Shown in pieces: positions 10,564 to 22,492 of a DNA stretch of 64,000 nucleotides; the stretch's first letter is position 1, and each line of letters starts with the position of its first letter. Made by a program: the position numbers and the translations under genes. The notes beneath the pieces were generated by a model. It saw only the letters and a list, made by a program, of their open reading frames with translations, made no database searches and was not told the origin of the DNA. Source of the stretch: Diphasiastrum complanatum. Taxonomy: Eukaryota; Streptophyta; Lycopodiopsida; Lycopodiales; Lycopodiaceae. The DNA lies in contig CM055092.1 of the NCBI GenBank assembly GCA_029204225.1, forward strand, positions 39,875,800 to 39,939,799, given 5' to 3'.

Positions 10564-12108
10564 GAACTCATGAGCTACTCCCCAATCATACTCATCGAAG
10601 GTCTCTCCCAGAGTTATGTCAAGCATTTGTACCATTGGCAGAACCTGGTGATTGTATTGGAACTTCTAGCGAAGGTTGTGTCACTTCTATATAGCGGGTG
10701 GATAAAACATCAGTAAGGCGCCAGGATCTATCAACAATGATTTCATGGACTTCAAAGTAACTACAGTGTCCACAATGTTGCAATCTAATCAAGATGTCAC
10801 CAGGATATAGGTAATGATATATCTTAGAAAAATAGAAATAATGGCTCAAAATTTTCCCTCGGATCACTTGACAAATATCACCAAAAGACAGTATAAAATC
10901 GAGGTCTGTCATACAGACCTCCAACTTGCTTTAGGTAGCAAATTGTAGTGGTACCTGAGATTCTCTCTAGCTAGTATGATACTGAAATGTCTATGTCTTC
11001 GTCAGGATTCTATCCTCTAGAATAGGATCAGAATTATGACATCTCTTGTTCTCCTCAGATCTACGAGGGGTAAAATGCAAGGCTCGGTCGATTCCATGAT
11101 CTCCTCGAGTCTCACTGCTCCCAAAAGAGATACTATACGCTAACGATACATGATTTTCAACCCGACTAACAGGACAATGTTCAAGTGGGATGTAGTAGTA
11201 TAAGAAATGTCAGGCCCTAGCGAAAGATTTAGGTGGAACATCTTCCCTAATGATAGCTCAGAATTTTGTGATGCATGAATTATCTCTCCTATAATAATAC
11301 TTCCTCTCTTTCTCAAAACACACTTCACTCTTTAATGATTTGGTACTCTCATCTCCTTGTGACACACAATAGATTCTTCAATTGATAAAGAGGTTTTTTT
11401 CAAGTGTATTGTTGGCCCCCTAAACATCTCGGTTTCCAGATGTTCGATAGTGAGCGACTAGGAACCGTATATTCCAACGGGGTATCCTAGCCACTATGGT
11501 CAGTTTTTAGCTCTAAATGGTATATTCGAACCATGTCGAGTATAGACCTACCTCATGTATTCCAAGGAGATAGGGTGAGATGACCATTTTAACATACAGA
11601 GGCACATATACGATTCAAATCTCTATTTCAATGACGATTCAATAAAACTTTTCTTATCTCACAGCAAGACACCAAAAAACTCAATAACATTCTCAAGGAA
11701 AATATAAGATTCATCACCGAACTCAAACTGTATGCAAAAGGGTGATACCTAAAATTAGTTGGCGGAAATCTGAGACTAGAGAGGGTTCTTTTCATCTTTT
11801 GATCGTGATGTGGCTCAAGGTATGATGGTCAAGAATGATTGACAATGTATTTCTTTCTTCAACTCTCTGAAATGCGATGGAATACAGGGACATGTCATCA
11901 ATTTATCTCTTCCTTCAGCTCCCTAAAGTGTGATGGAATGGAGGGTCAGATTATAGAAACACTCTCTCTGTAGTAGTGATGGGATGCAGGGACAGGTCAT
12001 CAATCTATCTCTTCCTTCAACTCTCTGAAGTGCGATGGAATGCAGGGTCAGATTATAGAAACATTCTCTCTATAGCAACGATGGGATGGGCGCATTTATG
12101 ACCTCTCA
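10564..12108 (+). repeat. Continuation of X-family LTR in copy A
   Basis: The sequence resumes after the nested copia and matches 34625-36081 in copy B. Minus-strand open frames of 101 codons (10924-10619) and 62 codons (11328-11140) occur in both copies. They have no recognised domain, and most differences between copies change residues, so I do not call them genes. A tandem duplication with a period of about 102 bp (TATCTCTTCCTTCA... at 11904 and 12006) ends the segment; copy B has a shortened version. Confidence 0.7.
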
Positions 12109-12399
12109 GCAGCATAAAACTGAAGCGCACGGTGGAAATCAATTGAGATTTTCCAGTTGTACTTCTGGTATATAATGGGCCAATTTGGAGCGTGGATGCT
12201 AACTTGTCCCACTGGAATCCCCAAATCTTTCCATTTGTTGCGTCACGACATTGGCACATAGCAAGGATCTACCCGCACTTGGTGAGGGCTTGCGAAATAG
12301 CTCACGATGGAATTTGGAGCTTTCTCAAAAACTGTCTTTTGCTAAGCCGACTACTCTCCCAATGCTGGTAGTTTGTCCACTCCTTTGTTGACCTCGATC
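12109..12399. other. No gene recognised
   Basis: This sequence lies between the end of the A/B homology and the 3' untranslated region of the neighbouring minus-strand gypsy remnant. It may be LTR sequence of either element; no terminal motif could be fixed. Confidence 0.4.
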
Positions 12400-12660
12400 T
12401 CAGAGGTTTTAAACTTAATTACCCATCCACCCCTCGAGGACTCCTTCCTTTTTCCCATGCTGATGACTTTTTGACTTTTGCTCATCAGTCTTTTCTCAAT
12501 TTTTTTTTTATGTTGTCTTTTTCACACAAAAACTGAACAAATGAAATATTGAAAACAACAAATTGAAAAACAAATAAAATTAAAAATCCTTGAGATCAAG
12601 CTCGGTGATTAGGCAGAGCCGGCTGCCAAAACTTGCATAGTCGACTGCCATTCACCGAAG
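12400..12660 (-). other. 3' untranslated region of gypsy G2, with an inverted relative at 29334-29580
   Basis: The reverse complement of about 12440-12660 (GAATGGCAGTCGACTATGCAAG..., then ATGAGCAAAAGTCA) aligns with 29334-29580. In both places it lies next to retrotransposon material, and here it directly follows the G2 integrase on the minus strand. Confidence 0.6.
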
Positions 12661-12667
12661 TATCAAA

Positions 12668-13690
12668 TTGTTTTCCATCCAAGTGCTCAAGAATTTTTGT
12701 GCAATCGACGATCGTGCCATGCCTTCCGACGGGCTTTCTCTGCTGCTAAGGCATGAACTGCCGCCATCAATCGGGTTTCACATAATTTGTGCAACGCTTC
12801 ATGACGTAGTTGTAAAGACTTATCATCATTTAACCGTTCTATTGTTGCTATGCGTAAAGATGGAATTAAAAATTCAATCGACATGACAACATCTTGACCA
12901 TAGACCAGTTGAAAGGGTGTTTGATTTGTACTACTTTTGTAAGCGGTTCTGAATGCCATAATATTGCATACAGTTTATGTTCCCAATCAGACCGACTTGC
13001 TTCAACTATCTTTGTCATAATGGTGCAGAGAATCTTATCGAAAGATTCAACTTGGCCATTCCCTCTGGGATAGTAGGGAGTGCTAAATTTGTGTATAACA
13101 AAAAAATCTTCCAGTAAACACTTTATTGTTTGATTAACAAAGTGTGTACCCCAGTCATTGACAATCTCAATCGGACATCCCAATCTGATTATAATATTTT
13201 CATACAGAAACTTAGCCGTAGATTTCGCATCAGCAACTTTGACAAGTTTGGCTTCAACCCATTTGGTCATATAATCAGTTGCTACGATAATGTATCGGGC
13301 CTGGGATCCTTGCGCGGCAGGGTGAATAGGACCAACATAATCCAGTCTCCATTTTTCAAACGGTGCTTGCAATAGAACCAATTTTGTCAAGTAGGTCGTC
13401 GTGCTTGCTGGCAAACATCAGATGTCTGAATAAAATTTTCTGTGTCCTTATAAAGTGTAGGCCACCAACAACCTGATTGCAAAAGTTTGCAAACAATAAT
13501 ATCTATAGAGAAGTGTCCTCCGCCCATGCCATCATGTGAAAACATGATTAAATTTGGTACTTCATACGGTAAAACACATCTTCGTAAAATTTTGTCTGAT
13601 CCACGACGATACAATTGTCCTGCAATCAATTGCTAAGGTTGAGCCTTATGAATCAATTGTCTCTTTTGTACTTTTGTCAAGGAGTCATTC
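12668..13690 (-). pseudogene. Ty3/gypsy G2 integrase remnant
   Basis: The frame at 13629-13387 carries the HHCC zinc domain (HDGMGGGHFS, WWPTLYKD, a C..C pair around DVCQQ). The 13414-12866 frame carries the core: FEKWRLDYVGPIHP with the first Asp, TDYMTKWVEAK, RLGCPIEIVNDWGTHF with the second Asp, YYPRGNGQVESFDKIL with Glu in the third position. A frame change near 12900 leads to the post-core segment (KSSTNQTPFQLVYGQDVV) ending at 12687. The catalytic triad appears to be present, but the gene is truncated on its N-terminal side at about 13690 by the minisatellite and frameshifted at its end. Confidence 0.85.
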
Positions 13691-14235
13691 GGTTGGTGCC
13701 CTATAAAATTTTGACCGACAGCCCTCAATCAATCTTAACCGACGGTGCCCTATGAAATCTCGACTGACGGCCCTCAGTAGAATCTCGACCGACGGCCCTC
13801 AATCAAATCTCAACCGACGGTGCCCTGTGAAATCTTGACCGACGGCCCTCAATAAAATCTCAACTGACGCCCATCAGTCAAATCTCAACCGAGGCCCTGC
13901 GTTTGATCTCAACCGATGGCCTCATTCCAATCTCGACCGACGGCCATGCGTCAGATCTCAACCAACGGAAGTCGCTCAGATCTCAACCGACGGGATCCGA
14001 TTCCAATCTCAACTGACACACACTGTCCAATCTCCACCGATAGCCAGTGTCAGATCTCAACCGACGCACTCTATTGAATCTCAACCGAGACACACTATCA
14101 AATCTCGATCGGCGGTGCCCTGTGACACCTCGACCGATGGTCCTTAGTAAAATCTCAACCGACGGCCTCAGTGAAATCTGAACCGACGACCATTCAGTCC
14201 AATCTCAACCGATGGCATGCTTCAATCGGACCAGA
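13690..14235. repeat. Degenerate minisatellite, about 26-bp units
   Basis: About 20 imperfect units have the form AATCTCAACCGACGGCCCTCAGT, with variable GTGCCCTGTGAA inserts. Units drift in length and sequence. The block starts exactly where the G2 gypsy remnant breaks off and grades into a C-rich region. Confidence 0.85.
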
Positions 14236-15120
14236 TCCACGCTAGACCACAGACATTTCCAACGATGATCAGAACTACAGCTTGCATTGAAAATCTATTT
14301 GACAATTTATTTATCTATCTACAACACTGTAAACGCGACCAACTACACAAGTCTGCATCTGCATTGAGCCATAGTGATCACATTGACCCGTGGGAACAGC
14401 CTTTGCATCGTAGGGACCGCATTCAACTACACCTCAATTGCATCAGCCTCTGCACCGTAGAGATCACATTCACCGCAACCCATCGCAACGTCTGCACATC
14501 ATCACACCCCAATACATTCCCCTTCAATCGCAATAGGTTGCACTCCCACCGTATTCACCAGCACACTACCTCCACACTTACACCGTCAGGACTGCAATCC
14601 AATCCCATCACTCCTTCACCCGTATTCCAACCCCATCCATCGTTGCCCTGTAGTAACCGCCATCACCGCCGCCGATTATGACTGACAATCCTCAATCGCA
14701 CCCCAGACCTTACACCATCGTAATCATCTTGAGCCGTAGCAATCACCATCACTAACCACTGCAACCATATTCACCCACAAATAATTGCAATCCACCGTAA
14801 ACACACTGCACGCATTCCTGCTAACCTATCACATTCACCCATAGCCACTGCATTGAAAGCACAAGCACACCGCATTCAACCACCTCCACCACAAACATCC
14901 CTGCCTCCACCCTGCAACCGTGAAGAACGCAACAGCCCCCACTCAGCCATCAACTGCCATCGACCGCTAACATCGCAATCGACCGCTGACATCGCAATCG
15001 ACCGCCTCCACCACAATCACCGCCCTAGACCCCAACAGACCACATATCACCATAGACCGCAATCACAACGCCCCCACCCTTGACCTGTCACCTGCATTGA
15101 TCTGTAGCAACCGCCTCCCA
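14236..15120. other. C/A-rich low-complexity sequence
   Basis: The plus strand is rich in CACC, CAATC and CCGTAG words with cytosine excess and G scarcity. Short open frames here have the His/Pro/Ser/Thr composition expected of such bias and no motif. It may be the upstream leader of the gag-only element that follows. Confidence 0.5.
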
Positions 15121-15129
15121 CTGTAAACC

Positions 15130-16631
15130 GTAAACCACACCAGCTTGTAAACCGTAATCAGTAGGGACCGCCAAAAAAAAAAACAAAAAATTTTAAAAAC
15201 ACCAAAAAACTTGGAAAATCCAAAACAATAAAAAGACACACTAGTCCTCAATGGACCACCAAAATGACCCTGAAATCCCAGACGATTATCCATAGAGGTC
15301 AGGTCCCCTGTAGCTGAACAAATCAGACACCATAGGTTCTACCGAATGCGGGCCGAACTCTAGGAGCCATCCAAAAACCCGTTTGAGGGACAAGAACCTA
15401 ATAGAGCCGAGTCTTCACGCGCACGATCCCATTTTTTTGGTGCTGACCCCTCATAGGTCAGAACCAACCTTAATGGAGTTCTTGCGACCCACGGAGCTCA
15501 TTTTGAAAGACGTACACCCAAGCTAGATCTACCAAAGTTTGACGGTAGTTAGGGCCCTCAAAGATTTTTGCAAATCTTTGAGAATGCATGTGATGTGTAT
15601 GGCGAAACATCTCCCGATGCTATGGTCCAATTGTTTTCAATGACCATGATCGCTAAAACACGTGATTGGTTTTTCAACCTTGATCGTGACGAAAAGACAG
15701 ACTGGTCAATTTTGAAAGAGTCCTTTATCAAGCGTTTTAAGCCCTTGCACTTGATCGAAAGCCCTTTTGTCAAATTGAGTAACATCAAGATGGCAAAGGA
15801 TGAGCGCATACCAGACTATATCGAGCATTTCAAATGCCTCAAAATTCAAGTACAAGAACAACCCTCCGAATAGATGCTCATCATCTGGTTTTTAGTCGGC
15901 CTTCCAGGATGGATTAGACGTGAGCTTAAATCCAATGATGAATATATGAGCCTCAAATTAGCTATGTCTGATGCCATCAAGGAAAAAGACGAGGGATCAG
16001 ATGTTGATGAATCCAGGGAAAGACGAGCACCATGTGCTCCTCTCCATGAGTTGAAGCCGATCGAGGATACCCGAGATCAGCTTTGGAGATCCCAGTTGGA
16101 GTTGTTTAATAAGCAACACCAACTACACATGGAGAAACTCAACAATGAGTTTCAAACTACCTTGAAATCTATCCAAAGCAGTATGCCTGGTCAGCCAAAC
16201 CCTGCACAGGTACCTTATAGACAAAAAACAATATGGTGCCCACACTGCCGGGCTACGCATCCTGTTGATGCTTGTTTTTCATATCCGCCTATCCAAGCAC
16301 ATACAATCCAACAATATGAAGCACAACCATCACATTCTTGACATTCCTTGACTTATCCTGCATATACACCAGAAAGTCCGAAACCATTAGCCATACAAGA
16401 TGGCTATCCGTTATACAAGGGCCATTGCACACCAGATGTTTCATTTGTGGTGAAACTGGCCATTTCATGGTTGATTGTCCAGTCAAGACCAAGTACCATG
16501 TTGAATGTCCTGACTGTATCAAAAAACACAGTTTCAAAGACTGTCCAAAACAACCAACTATGATCCTACCTGCCCATCACTCAATTATGAATTTCGATAG
16601 GATCCTCACGACAACCACACGAGCACCATAG
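15130..16631 (+). pseudogene. Gag of X-family (X1), the only coding part of the element
   Basis: An open but interrupted reading runs from about 15290 through TPKLDLPKFDG (near 15520) into the retrotransposon gag domain (15568-15873: FENACDVYGETSPDAM, WFFNLDRDEKTDWS, LKESFIKRFKPL, MAKDERIPDYIEHFKCL). After a TAG, 15874-16341 follows (LVGLPGWIRRELK, charged region, WCPHCRATHPVDAC). In the next frame lies a true zinc knuckle, CFICGETGHFMVDC, then CPDCIKKHSFKDC (to 16631). No protease, RT or integrase follows; the LTR begins 170 bp later. Gag would package RNA, and all enzymes would have to come from another element. Two or three frame disruptions make this copy inactive. Confidence 0.85.
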
Positions 16632-16801
16632 CACCCAACCGCTCAGCCTGCTGCTCACTTGAGAAGTTTCTAGCAAACTTCTACAATACCGCACAATACA
16701 CCAGTTCCATAGATAATGATCTTATTTCTTAGAGAGACAACAACATTCTTTCAAGCAATCAATGACCACTTTCAAGTAGCTCCCGATAGACGCACCAAAA
16801 T

Positions 16802-19600
16802 TGTTAGGGCATTTTCCACTCTAAAGATCAAAGCTAAGGGGAAAACAAAATAACAGGATACAACACCACTTTGTATTCAGTGTCGTGTTGTTACGAGAAT
16901 GGTCGTACACATCCCAAACATAAAACTAACTAGGGGATCCCTATGTGTTCTATCAACCAAGCTGTACCTTATAGCTAATAGAGGTTTTCCAGGCCTCTAG
17001 AGGTATAGCCTATAGAGGATTATACACCAATCGACTATCTCTCAAACATACAGAGTTTATCATATAACTAGCATCTCTCAGCTAGTGATTATCAACATCC
17101 ACCTCTATATATGCATGTGCGGACTTTTGACATTTCTAGAAGAGGATCAAAATGCGACATCCCTAGTCCTGCCATAGTCAAGCAGCGGTAATATGCAGGG
17201 CTATCTCGACTATTGTGGTTCTAGATGAAGACCGACAATGGGTTTGTTCTTAACTCATGTAGTGTGTTGCAACTCCACATCAAACTGAGTGGCATTTGCG
17301 CTATGAGGATGTCCAACGATGATGGTTCTCAGTGGCAGTAGTAGCGATGGAATGCCTCAAATCTTTCATGGAGGATAGAGAGCAACGTGGCGATACTTCT
17401 ACGAGTCAACACGCGTTCAGAGGATGCTCACGTTGTCAGCTAGGATTTATCTTCCTATCCCGTCCATCAGTGATCATGATCTGCATCAATCGCTCAACAT
17501 GCAGCCTCCACAAATCTCAATCAAAGTAGTTAATGCAACAACGCTGGTCAATCAGAATTTGGAGCTCTGAGACTCTGCCCATATCAGCTCTTGAGCAGGA
17601 GTAGACTTGGCCATTAATCCATCATTCTCATAACCAAAGTACCAGTCCCCTGAAGCTCTTACATGCTCGGGTAATCAATACTCTCAGAAACAGGTTATTC
17701 AACAGTACTCACATTACTCAGAGTAAATGAGATGCCTTCAGCAGCTGCATATCTCTCCATGAACACATTGAAATCTACCACACTCTCCATCTCTGATACA
17801 TGTTGGCTCTGCGACAATGATTTTGACAGATCAACTCAAGAAATTCTCAAACACAAGGATTAGTTCCACGATCCTTTCTGCTCTCATAAAAGGAGAGTTG
17901 GTCACCATCACCCACAACAAATTATGTGAAGAAGAAATATCACCATCGCACCTCTGCAAGGCTACGTGAGAAAACAAACATGAAAGCATAATGATATGAA
18001 AACGCAGAGCTGGTTCTTTTTGCGTGAGGCTGGCCATGCATGTATATCCGTCAATGGATGAAGGTCCAACCTTTAGATTTTTCATTTCATCCTGCCCTTT
18101 GACCATTCAACACTTCATTTGCAAGAGTTCATTTAGACTTTTTGGCTTTGTGCCATGTGGACTCTTAAACGACATTGAAGAGTGTGGATAGGGCCACATG
18201 GGCACCCATGACCAAAGTACATGGCCCATGTGGGTCAATGTCATTATCCAATAGAAATGTCCCATTTGTCAACTTGACTCAAGGTCTTATGCCTGATATT
18301 TCACATTTTGTCGGCATTCTCTTAAATTAAGGCGGTCTTTGACATTTTTCCGGTCTCTCATGATAATTGATCCCTGGGTGGCCCTTACGCATTAGGTACT
18401 TCCTTAAGTACGAAGGTCTTGTCCATTTTTGTCCCATGGCCCATTGTCCTAATGTGGTATTTGATATATGTAGTGCCCAACTCTTGGTGACGGTATTTCT
18501 CATTTGGCTTTTAATTGATCGGTTGGAAGATAATGCCGGTTTTTTATGAAGATTCTTGACACACTCCAGCTATCTAGGTGCTCGAAAATATTGGCCAGTC
18601 TCTAATTTCCACATAGGCTAGGTGAAAGAGGAACCTAAAAAAAAATCTCAAACATCATATTATATTAATATAAAATTCGGTTACATTGGCAATCCACCAA
18701 AAATTCGGTAAGATCATGGAAAACACAAATTACACAGCCATTTCTAAGGCTGATTTATTTATCAAACCTCTCGGTAGTCCATGGGCATGGAGTCTAGTTC
18801 TCAGCAACAACATCCAAGGCCATCGATTAAGCCCCAAAATTAGACAGCAACAGATCTTGGTAGTACTTGCATCACACCCATCCCGCGCACCTAGAACGGC
18901 TTACGCTCCCACTCCCATCAAATTTCACTATATGCCCATCTCAGATCCATGCACTTTGGGGATATGAGAATGCAATTTCTTTAATCGATAGATGCATTTG
19001 ATATCAGAATGTGTCTAGATGTGTACTCAAACCTCAAGTGGATGCAATAGTTCTATTGTGTCACTTTTTCTCAAGAATTTATATCTCTCACTCACTTCAG
19101 TGACTCATGATTGATTTAATCAATGAAACCTCTCAAATGCTAACTTTTCTTTCTTTCTTTCTTTCTTTTTCTTTTTTAAAAAAAATTTCTTTCTCCCTCT
19201 TTCTCCCTCTTACTCCCCCCCCCCCCCCCCCCCCCCCCCCCCTTTTTTTTTTTTCAAAAGACTGAATCAAATATATATACATATATCATGCTCACAATTT
19301 TTTTTTTTTGACTCTCATCTTTACCATCATTTTATTTTTCAAATCTAGGCTCCTAAATCATACAATCATGCCCCTTTTCAGACAGTATAGAGGATATGCG
19401 CCTCTCAATGCGATATAGAGTGCAAGGAACATGGATGCAATTGCAGACTGGCATGGAGTGTTGTCAATCATTATGTGTCTAGAACAACACAAATGTGTCA
19501 ATGTGTGACTCTTCCTATTATATATTTTTTCTTCTTATTCTTTTTCTCAAACCTGAAAGTAAAATACAACAATATTATATATTGTACATCTAAGGCACTC
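16802..19600 (+). repeat. 3' LTR and linked sequence of X1
   Basis: The LTR starts TGTTAGGGC at 16802, after gag tail codons that match the tails before copies A and B. Patches match LTR X elsewhere: the GTGTCGTGTTGTTACGAGA patch near 16900, 17090-17230 against 11020-11110, 18660-18800 against 38030-38160, and 18870-19380 against 38410-38850. The LTR end CTAACA was not found, so this copy is diverged or deleted at the end. No gene is visible inside. Confidence 0.65.
19147..19254. repeat. Simple repeats: (CTTT)n, CT-rich, poly-C (28 bp), poly-T (12 bp)
   Basis: TTTCTTTCTTTC leads through A and CT-rich sequence into 28 consecutive C (19215-19242) followed by 12 T (19243-19254). This is a pyrimidine strand of more than 100 bp that could form non-B structures. 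Confidence 0.9.
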
Positions 19601-19628
19601 GCCTTTCTCAAACATAGTAGGGTTTGAT

Positions 19629-20520
19629 TTTATCGATGTTGGTTCGGTGCTTAAACACCTCGCCCTGCAAATCCACCAGCTTCACTGTATTGTTCTCATA
19701 AAGTTTCTTCACGATGTAGGGTCCGCTCCATCTGAAAGTCAATTTTTGGGGCATAAGGTCGTGACGAGGATCTTGAAAGAGCACTAGCTAGTTTAGAATG
19801 AAGGAATATCCTTTTATCTTTCGATCATGGATCAGTTTCATACGTTTCTTGAATGTCTCTTGATGGACTAGGGAAGCTAGCCTTTCCTCATCTAACTCTT
19901 GTAATGTCTCAATACGTTGTTGCATAGATTCCTTTATCCCTAAATCATGTGTCATGGCGAATCTTAGCGTCGGTAGTTCTATTTTTATGGGTAAGACACA
20001 TTCTTGTCCATAGACTAGAAAGAATGGTGTATGGTTTGTACTAGTTTTAAAAGATGTGTTATAGGCCCACAATGCTGAGTACAATTTCTTGTCCCAATCT
20101 CTCTTGGTTTCAGAAACAGTCTTCTTGATGAGTCCTATCAACTGTTTGTTCGTACTCTTAGCCTGTCCATTGGCTTGAAGATGATATGGAGTGCTCTTCT
20201 TTTGTTTGATACTATTGTTGTTCGGTCAGGTTTTCTATTGTCTTGTTCAAGAAATGGGTTCCTTGTTCTGACACTAACTCTTTAGGGGCTCCAAACCTCC
20301 CTAGAACCTGCTCTAAAAGAAACCAGGCTGTTTCTTTGGCGTTGTCTTTGGCTACAGCTCTTGCTCCAACCCATTTAGTAAAGTAATCTGTAGCTATTAT
20401 GATGTAGCCCTTTCGTGAGGAGGAAGTTGGGCAAATAGGTCCCACAAAATCTATCCCCCACTTCTCAAATGGCAGACATGCCTGTATAGGGATTAGGGAT
20501 CTTGCTCTATCTTCTCAGGG
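19629..20520 (-). pseudogene. G3 integrase
   Basis: From 20520 downward on the minus strand, a CHFE-like lead (LPFEKWGIDFVGPICP, partly upstream of 20445) gives the first core Asp region. TDYFTKWVGARAVAKDNAKE and FGAPKELVSEQGTHFLN follow, where the second Asp is Glu (SEQGT instead of SDQGT). After a frame change, 20141-19788 gives KRDWDKKLYSALWAYNTSFKTS and FLVYGQECVLPIKIELPTLR. The final GPYIVKKLYENNTVKLVDLQG-type module ends near 19629. With the active-site Asp replaced and frames broken, it is inactive. Confidence 0.8.
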
Positions 20521-20628
20521 GTTTTTCCTCTGACAAATATCGCAACGTTTCACATAATATAGGTTGCTATGACATTCAAGAATCAATTCAGTGTCTATTT
20601 TTGAGAGTTCTTTCAGCTGCTCGTCTTC

Positions 20629-20958
20629 CTAGCTACTGCTCTCCTCTTTTAGATTTCCCAACTCACAGATACAGTCATTCAATCCATGAAGCTTGGGTGG
20701 TTTACTCTTCAAAGTATAATCAAATTCTTGAAGAAAGGTTATCCATTTGGATAGTCTACTTGGAGGTTCCAGCTTGTTCATCATCATAGTCACTGCCTCA
20801 CTCTTAGTGAAGAAGGTCACTTTTCGATGTAAAATGTAATGTCCATATTTCGCAGCTGCATAGGCTATGTAGAGACATACCTTCTCAGCTTTCGTGTAGT
20901 TCAACTTAGCAACGTTGAGTTGTCTTCTGGCAAATATTGTTGGGTGATATTTCTTATC
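20629..20958 (-). pseudogene. G3 RNase H
   Basis: The frame at 20904-20629 reads NYTKAEKVCLYIAYAAAKYGHYIL, a diverged form of YTxxEKxCLAlvyAxqklRHYl, then WITFLQEFDYTLKSKPPKLHGLNDCICEL, a form of the link to integrase. The catalytic Asp segment before it (FTSATKTCMNCCLAQI at the end of the RT frame) has lost the usual D-A-S. Confidence 0.8.
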
Positions 20959-21720
20959 CTAGATCTGGGCTAAGCAACAATTCATGCAAGTTTTGGTAGC
21001 ACTAGTGAAAACAAAAACCTCTTTATCATAGCAAGGAGGTTTTAAAATGGGGGCCGTAGCTAAGGCCTCTTTCAGATCTCTGAAGGCTATTTCACAATCA
21101 TTAGTCCACTCCCAAACTACATCTTTTTTCAACAATCCATTTAGAGGGCAAGCTCTCGTTGCATATGCCATCACGTAGGGCCTATAATATCCAGTACCTC
21201 CCAAGAAAGATTGTAATTGGGTAACAGTAGTTGGAGGCATCAAAGCTAGGAGCATTTTGATTTTCTCAGGGTCAGTAGCTATCCCATACTTGCTAATCAC
21301 GTGCCCTAGCAATACTCCATATGGCATGCCAAACACACATTTGTTTGCATTTAATGCAATACATGTTGTAGCACACTTTTGAAAACACTTTTCTAGTACA
21401 GATAGATGTCCCTCTATACTAGATGATCCACACAAATCATCCATGAATATTTTCAAATCATCATCCAGGATATTATCAAAATTCTTCATAAATCTTTGTA
21501 AGTAGCGGGGGTGTTACACAGCCCAAATGGCAGCACGTGATATGTGAAACCACCAAATGTGGTAGTGAATGTTGTCTTCAACTTGTCTTCTTCTCGAACG
21601 GCTATCTGGTTATAGCCAGCAAAACAATCCATAAAGGAGTACATTTTTCTACCCGCTAGCTCCTCCAATACTTGGTCTATGAAAGGGAGAGGGTACTAGT
21701 CTTTCTTGGTTTTCTTATTG
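20959..21720 (-). pseudogene. G3 reverse transcriptase, palm and thumb
   Basis: The frame at 21668-21486 has YSFMDCFAGYNQIAV (motif A with Asp), TTFTTTFGGFTYHVLPFGLCNTPATY (motif B), then a one-base shift. The frame at 21489-20959 has IFMDDLCGSS (motif C, FMDD), LNANKCVFG, LLGHVISKYGIATDPEKI and LQSFLGGTGYYRPYV (thumb). The upstream fingers (to about 21960) are broken up. The active-site residues are present, so decay is by frameshift and stop rather than loss of the catalytic core. Confidence 0.85.
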
Positions 21721-22029
21721 AACTGCTTATGCATACTCTCACCTGGGATAAATTCTTATTCAGCCCTTGGTACGATCGGGGAACATCATTCTGAATTTTC
21801 CACGAGAAATATTAGTCCAGCTTTCTTCAATCTTTCCAACTCCATATACACTCCTACTCTTAAGTGGCAAGAAAGTCTTTGTTGCTTCTGTCGAACTAGC
21901 TTGGCATAAGATTTAAGCTTCATTGCATGAGTCACTAGTTTAGGTGGTATTCCTTTCAGATCTGTATAAACCTAGGCAAAGACATGTTGGTATTTCCTAC
22001 CATTAGAGGAGTTCCAAAATAAAAAAAGA

Positions 22030-22480
22030 CCCTTCGTAAAGATGCTTTTTATTTTTTTTCTTAGTTTCTTCTACCATGTGGCCCAATGAAATTGCAGATA
22101 TTTGAAATCTACGTAACGTAGATAGAAATAATAAAGTTATAAAATTTAACTTTTAAAATTTTTGAGTTTGTCGCCAGGCAGGATGGGAAAATGCTATTGG
22201 TGGATAGTGTCTGCCCCGAACGTGTGAATCTACCCGACCATATTGTCTCTAGGTAATTATTTAACCACACCGGTTAATATGTTCGTAAATTTCAAACTAC
22301 ACAGGTTTGCCAACAGTAAGTCATCACATGCATAGGAATTGGTGACATGCATCACAGTTAGACAGTAAGCATATTTACCACATGTTGTTACTGTGGTCCG
22401 ATTACCCATTCACATTGAATAAGTATCATATAACATTGAGTCGATCTGGCATTTCATAGATTTGAGAATTTGGCGCTAAA
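22030..22480. other. No feature recognised
   Basis: AT-rich sequence lies between the G3 remnant and an unidentified coding fragment. Nothing gene-like or repeated was found. Confidence 0.5.
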
Positions 22481-22492
22481 CATTGGAAGCAA

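Larger units (their letters stand above)
5757..12108 (+). repeat. Copy A: gag tail plus X-family LTR with nested inverted copia
   Basis: This segment matches copy B (29843-36081) along its whole length. It begins with a gag C-terminal tail (RTHLINKFSRHSIGM...), then LTR X starts at 5876 with TGTTAGGCG. The LTR is interrupted by a copia element (about 6160-10563) and resumes at 10564-12108. Because the gag tail runs straight into TGTTAG, as at 16802 in the X1 element, this is a 3' LTR context. Both copies share the same insertion point and shared stop codons, so the composite existed before it was duplicated. Confidence 0.85.
19629..21960 (-). mobile_element. Ty3/gypsy element G3, pol only, decayed
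   Basis: The minus-strand order RT, RNase H, integrase, integrase C-terminal module is complete from about 21960 to 19629, but frames change several times. No gag or LTR can be assigned to it. The sequence is distinct from G1 and G2, so three gypsy lineages lie on the minus strand within 22 kb. Confidence 0.85.

Noticed and set aside
10619-10924. Minus-strand 101-codon frame in LTR X, also in copy B (34680-34985)
   Set aside because: Both copies are open, but about seven of the differences between them change residues, there is no known domain, and the frame lies inside an LTR. Conservation reflects recent duplication, not selection.
11140-11328. Minus-strand 62-codon frame identical in both LTR X copies (35201-35389)
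   Set aside because: It is short, motif-free and within duplicated LTR sequence, so identity is explained by the duplication.
13690-14235. CRISPR-like array
   Set aside because: Units are contiguous and degenerate without unique spacers, and the context is a plant genome. It is a minisatellite.
14217-15083. Plus-strand frames rich in His, Pro, Ser and Thr
   Set aside because: These frames come from C/A-rich low-complexity DNA and show no domain. Composition bias explains the lack of stops.
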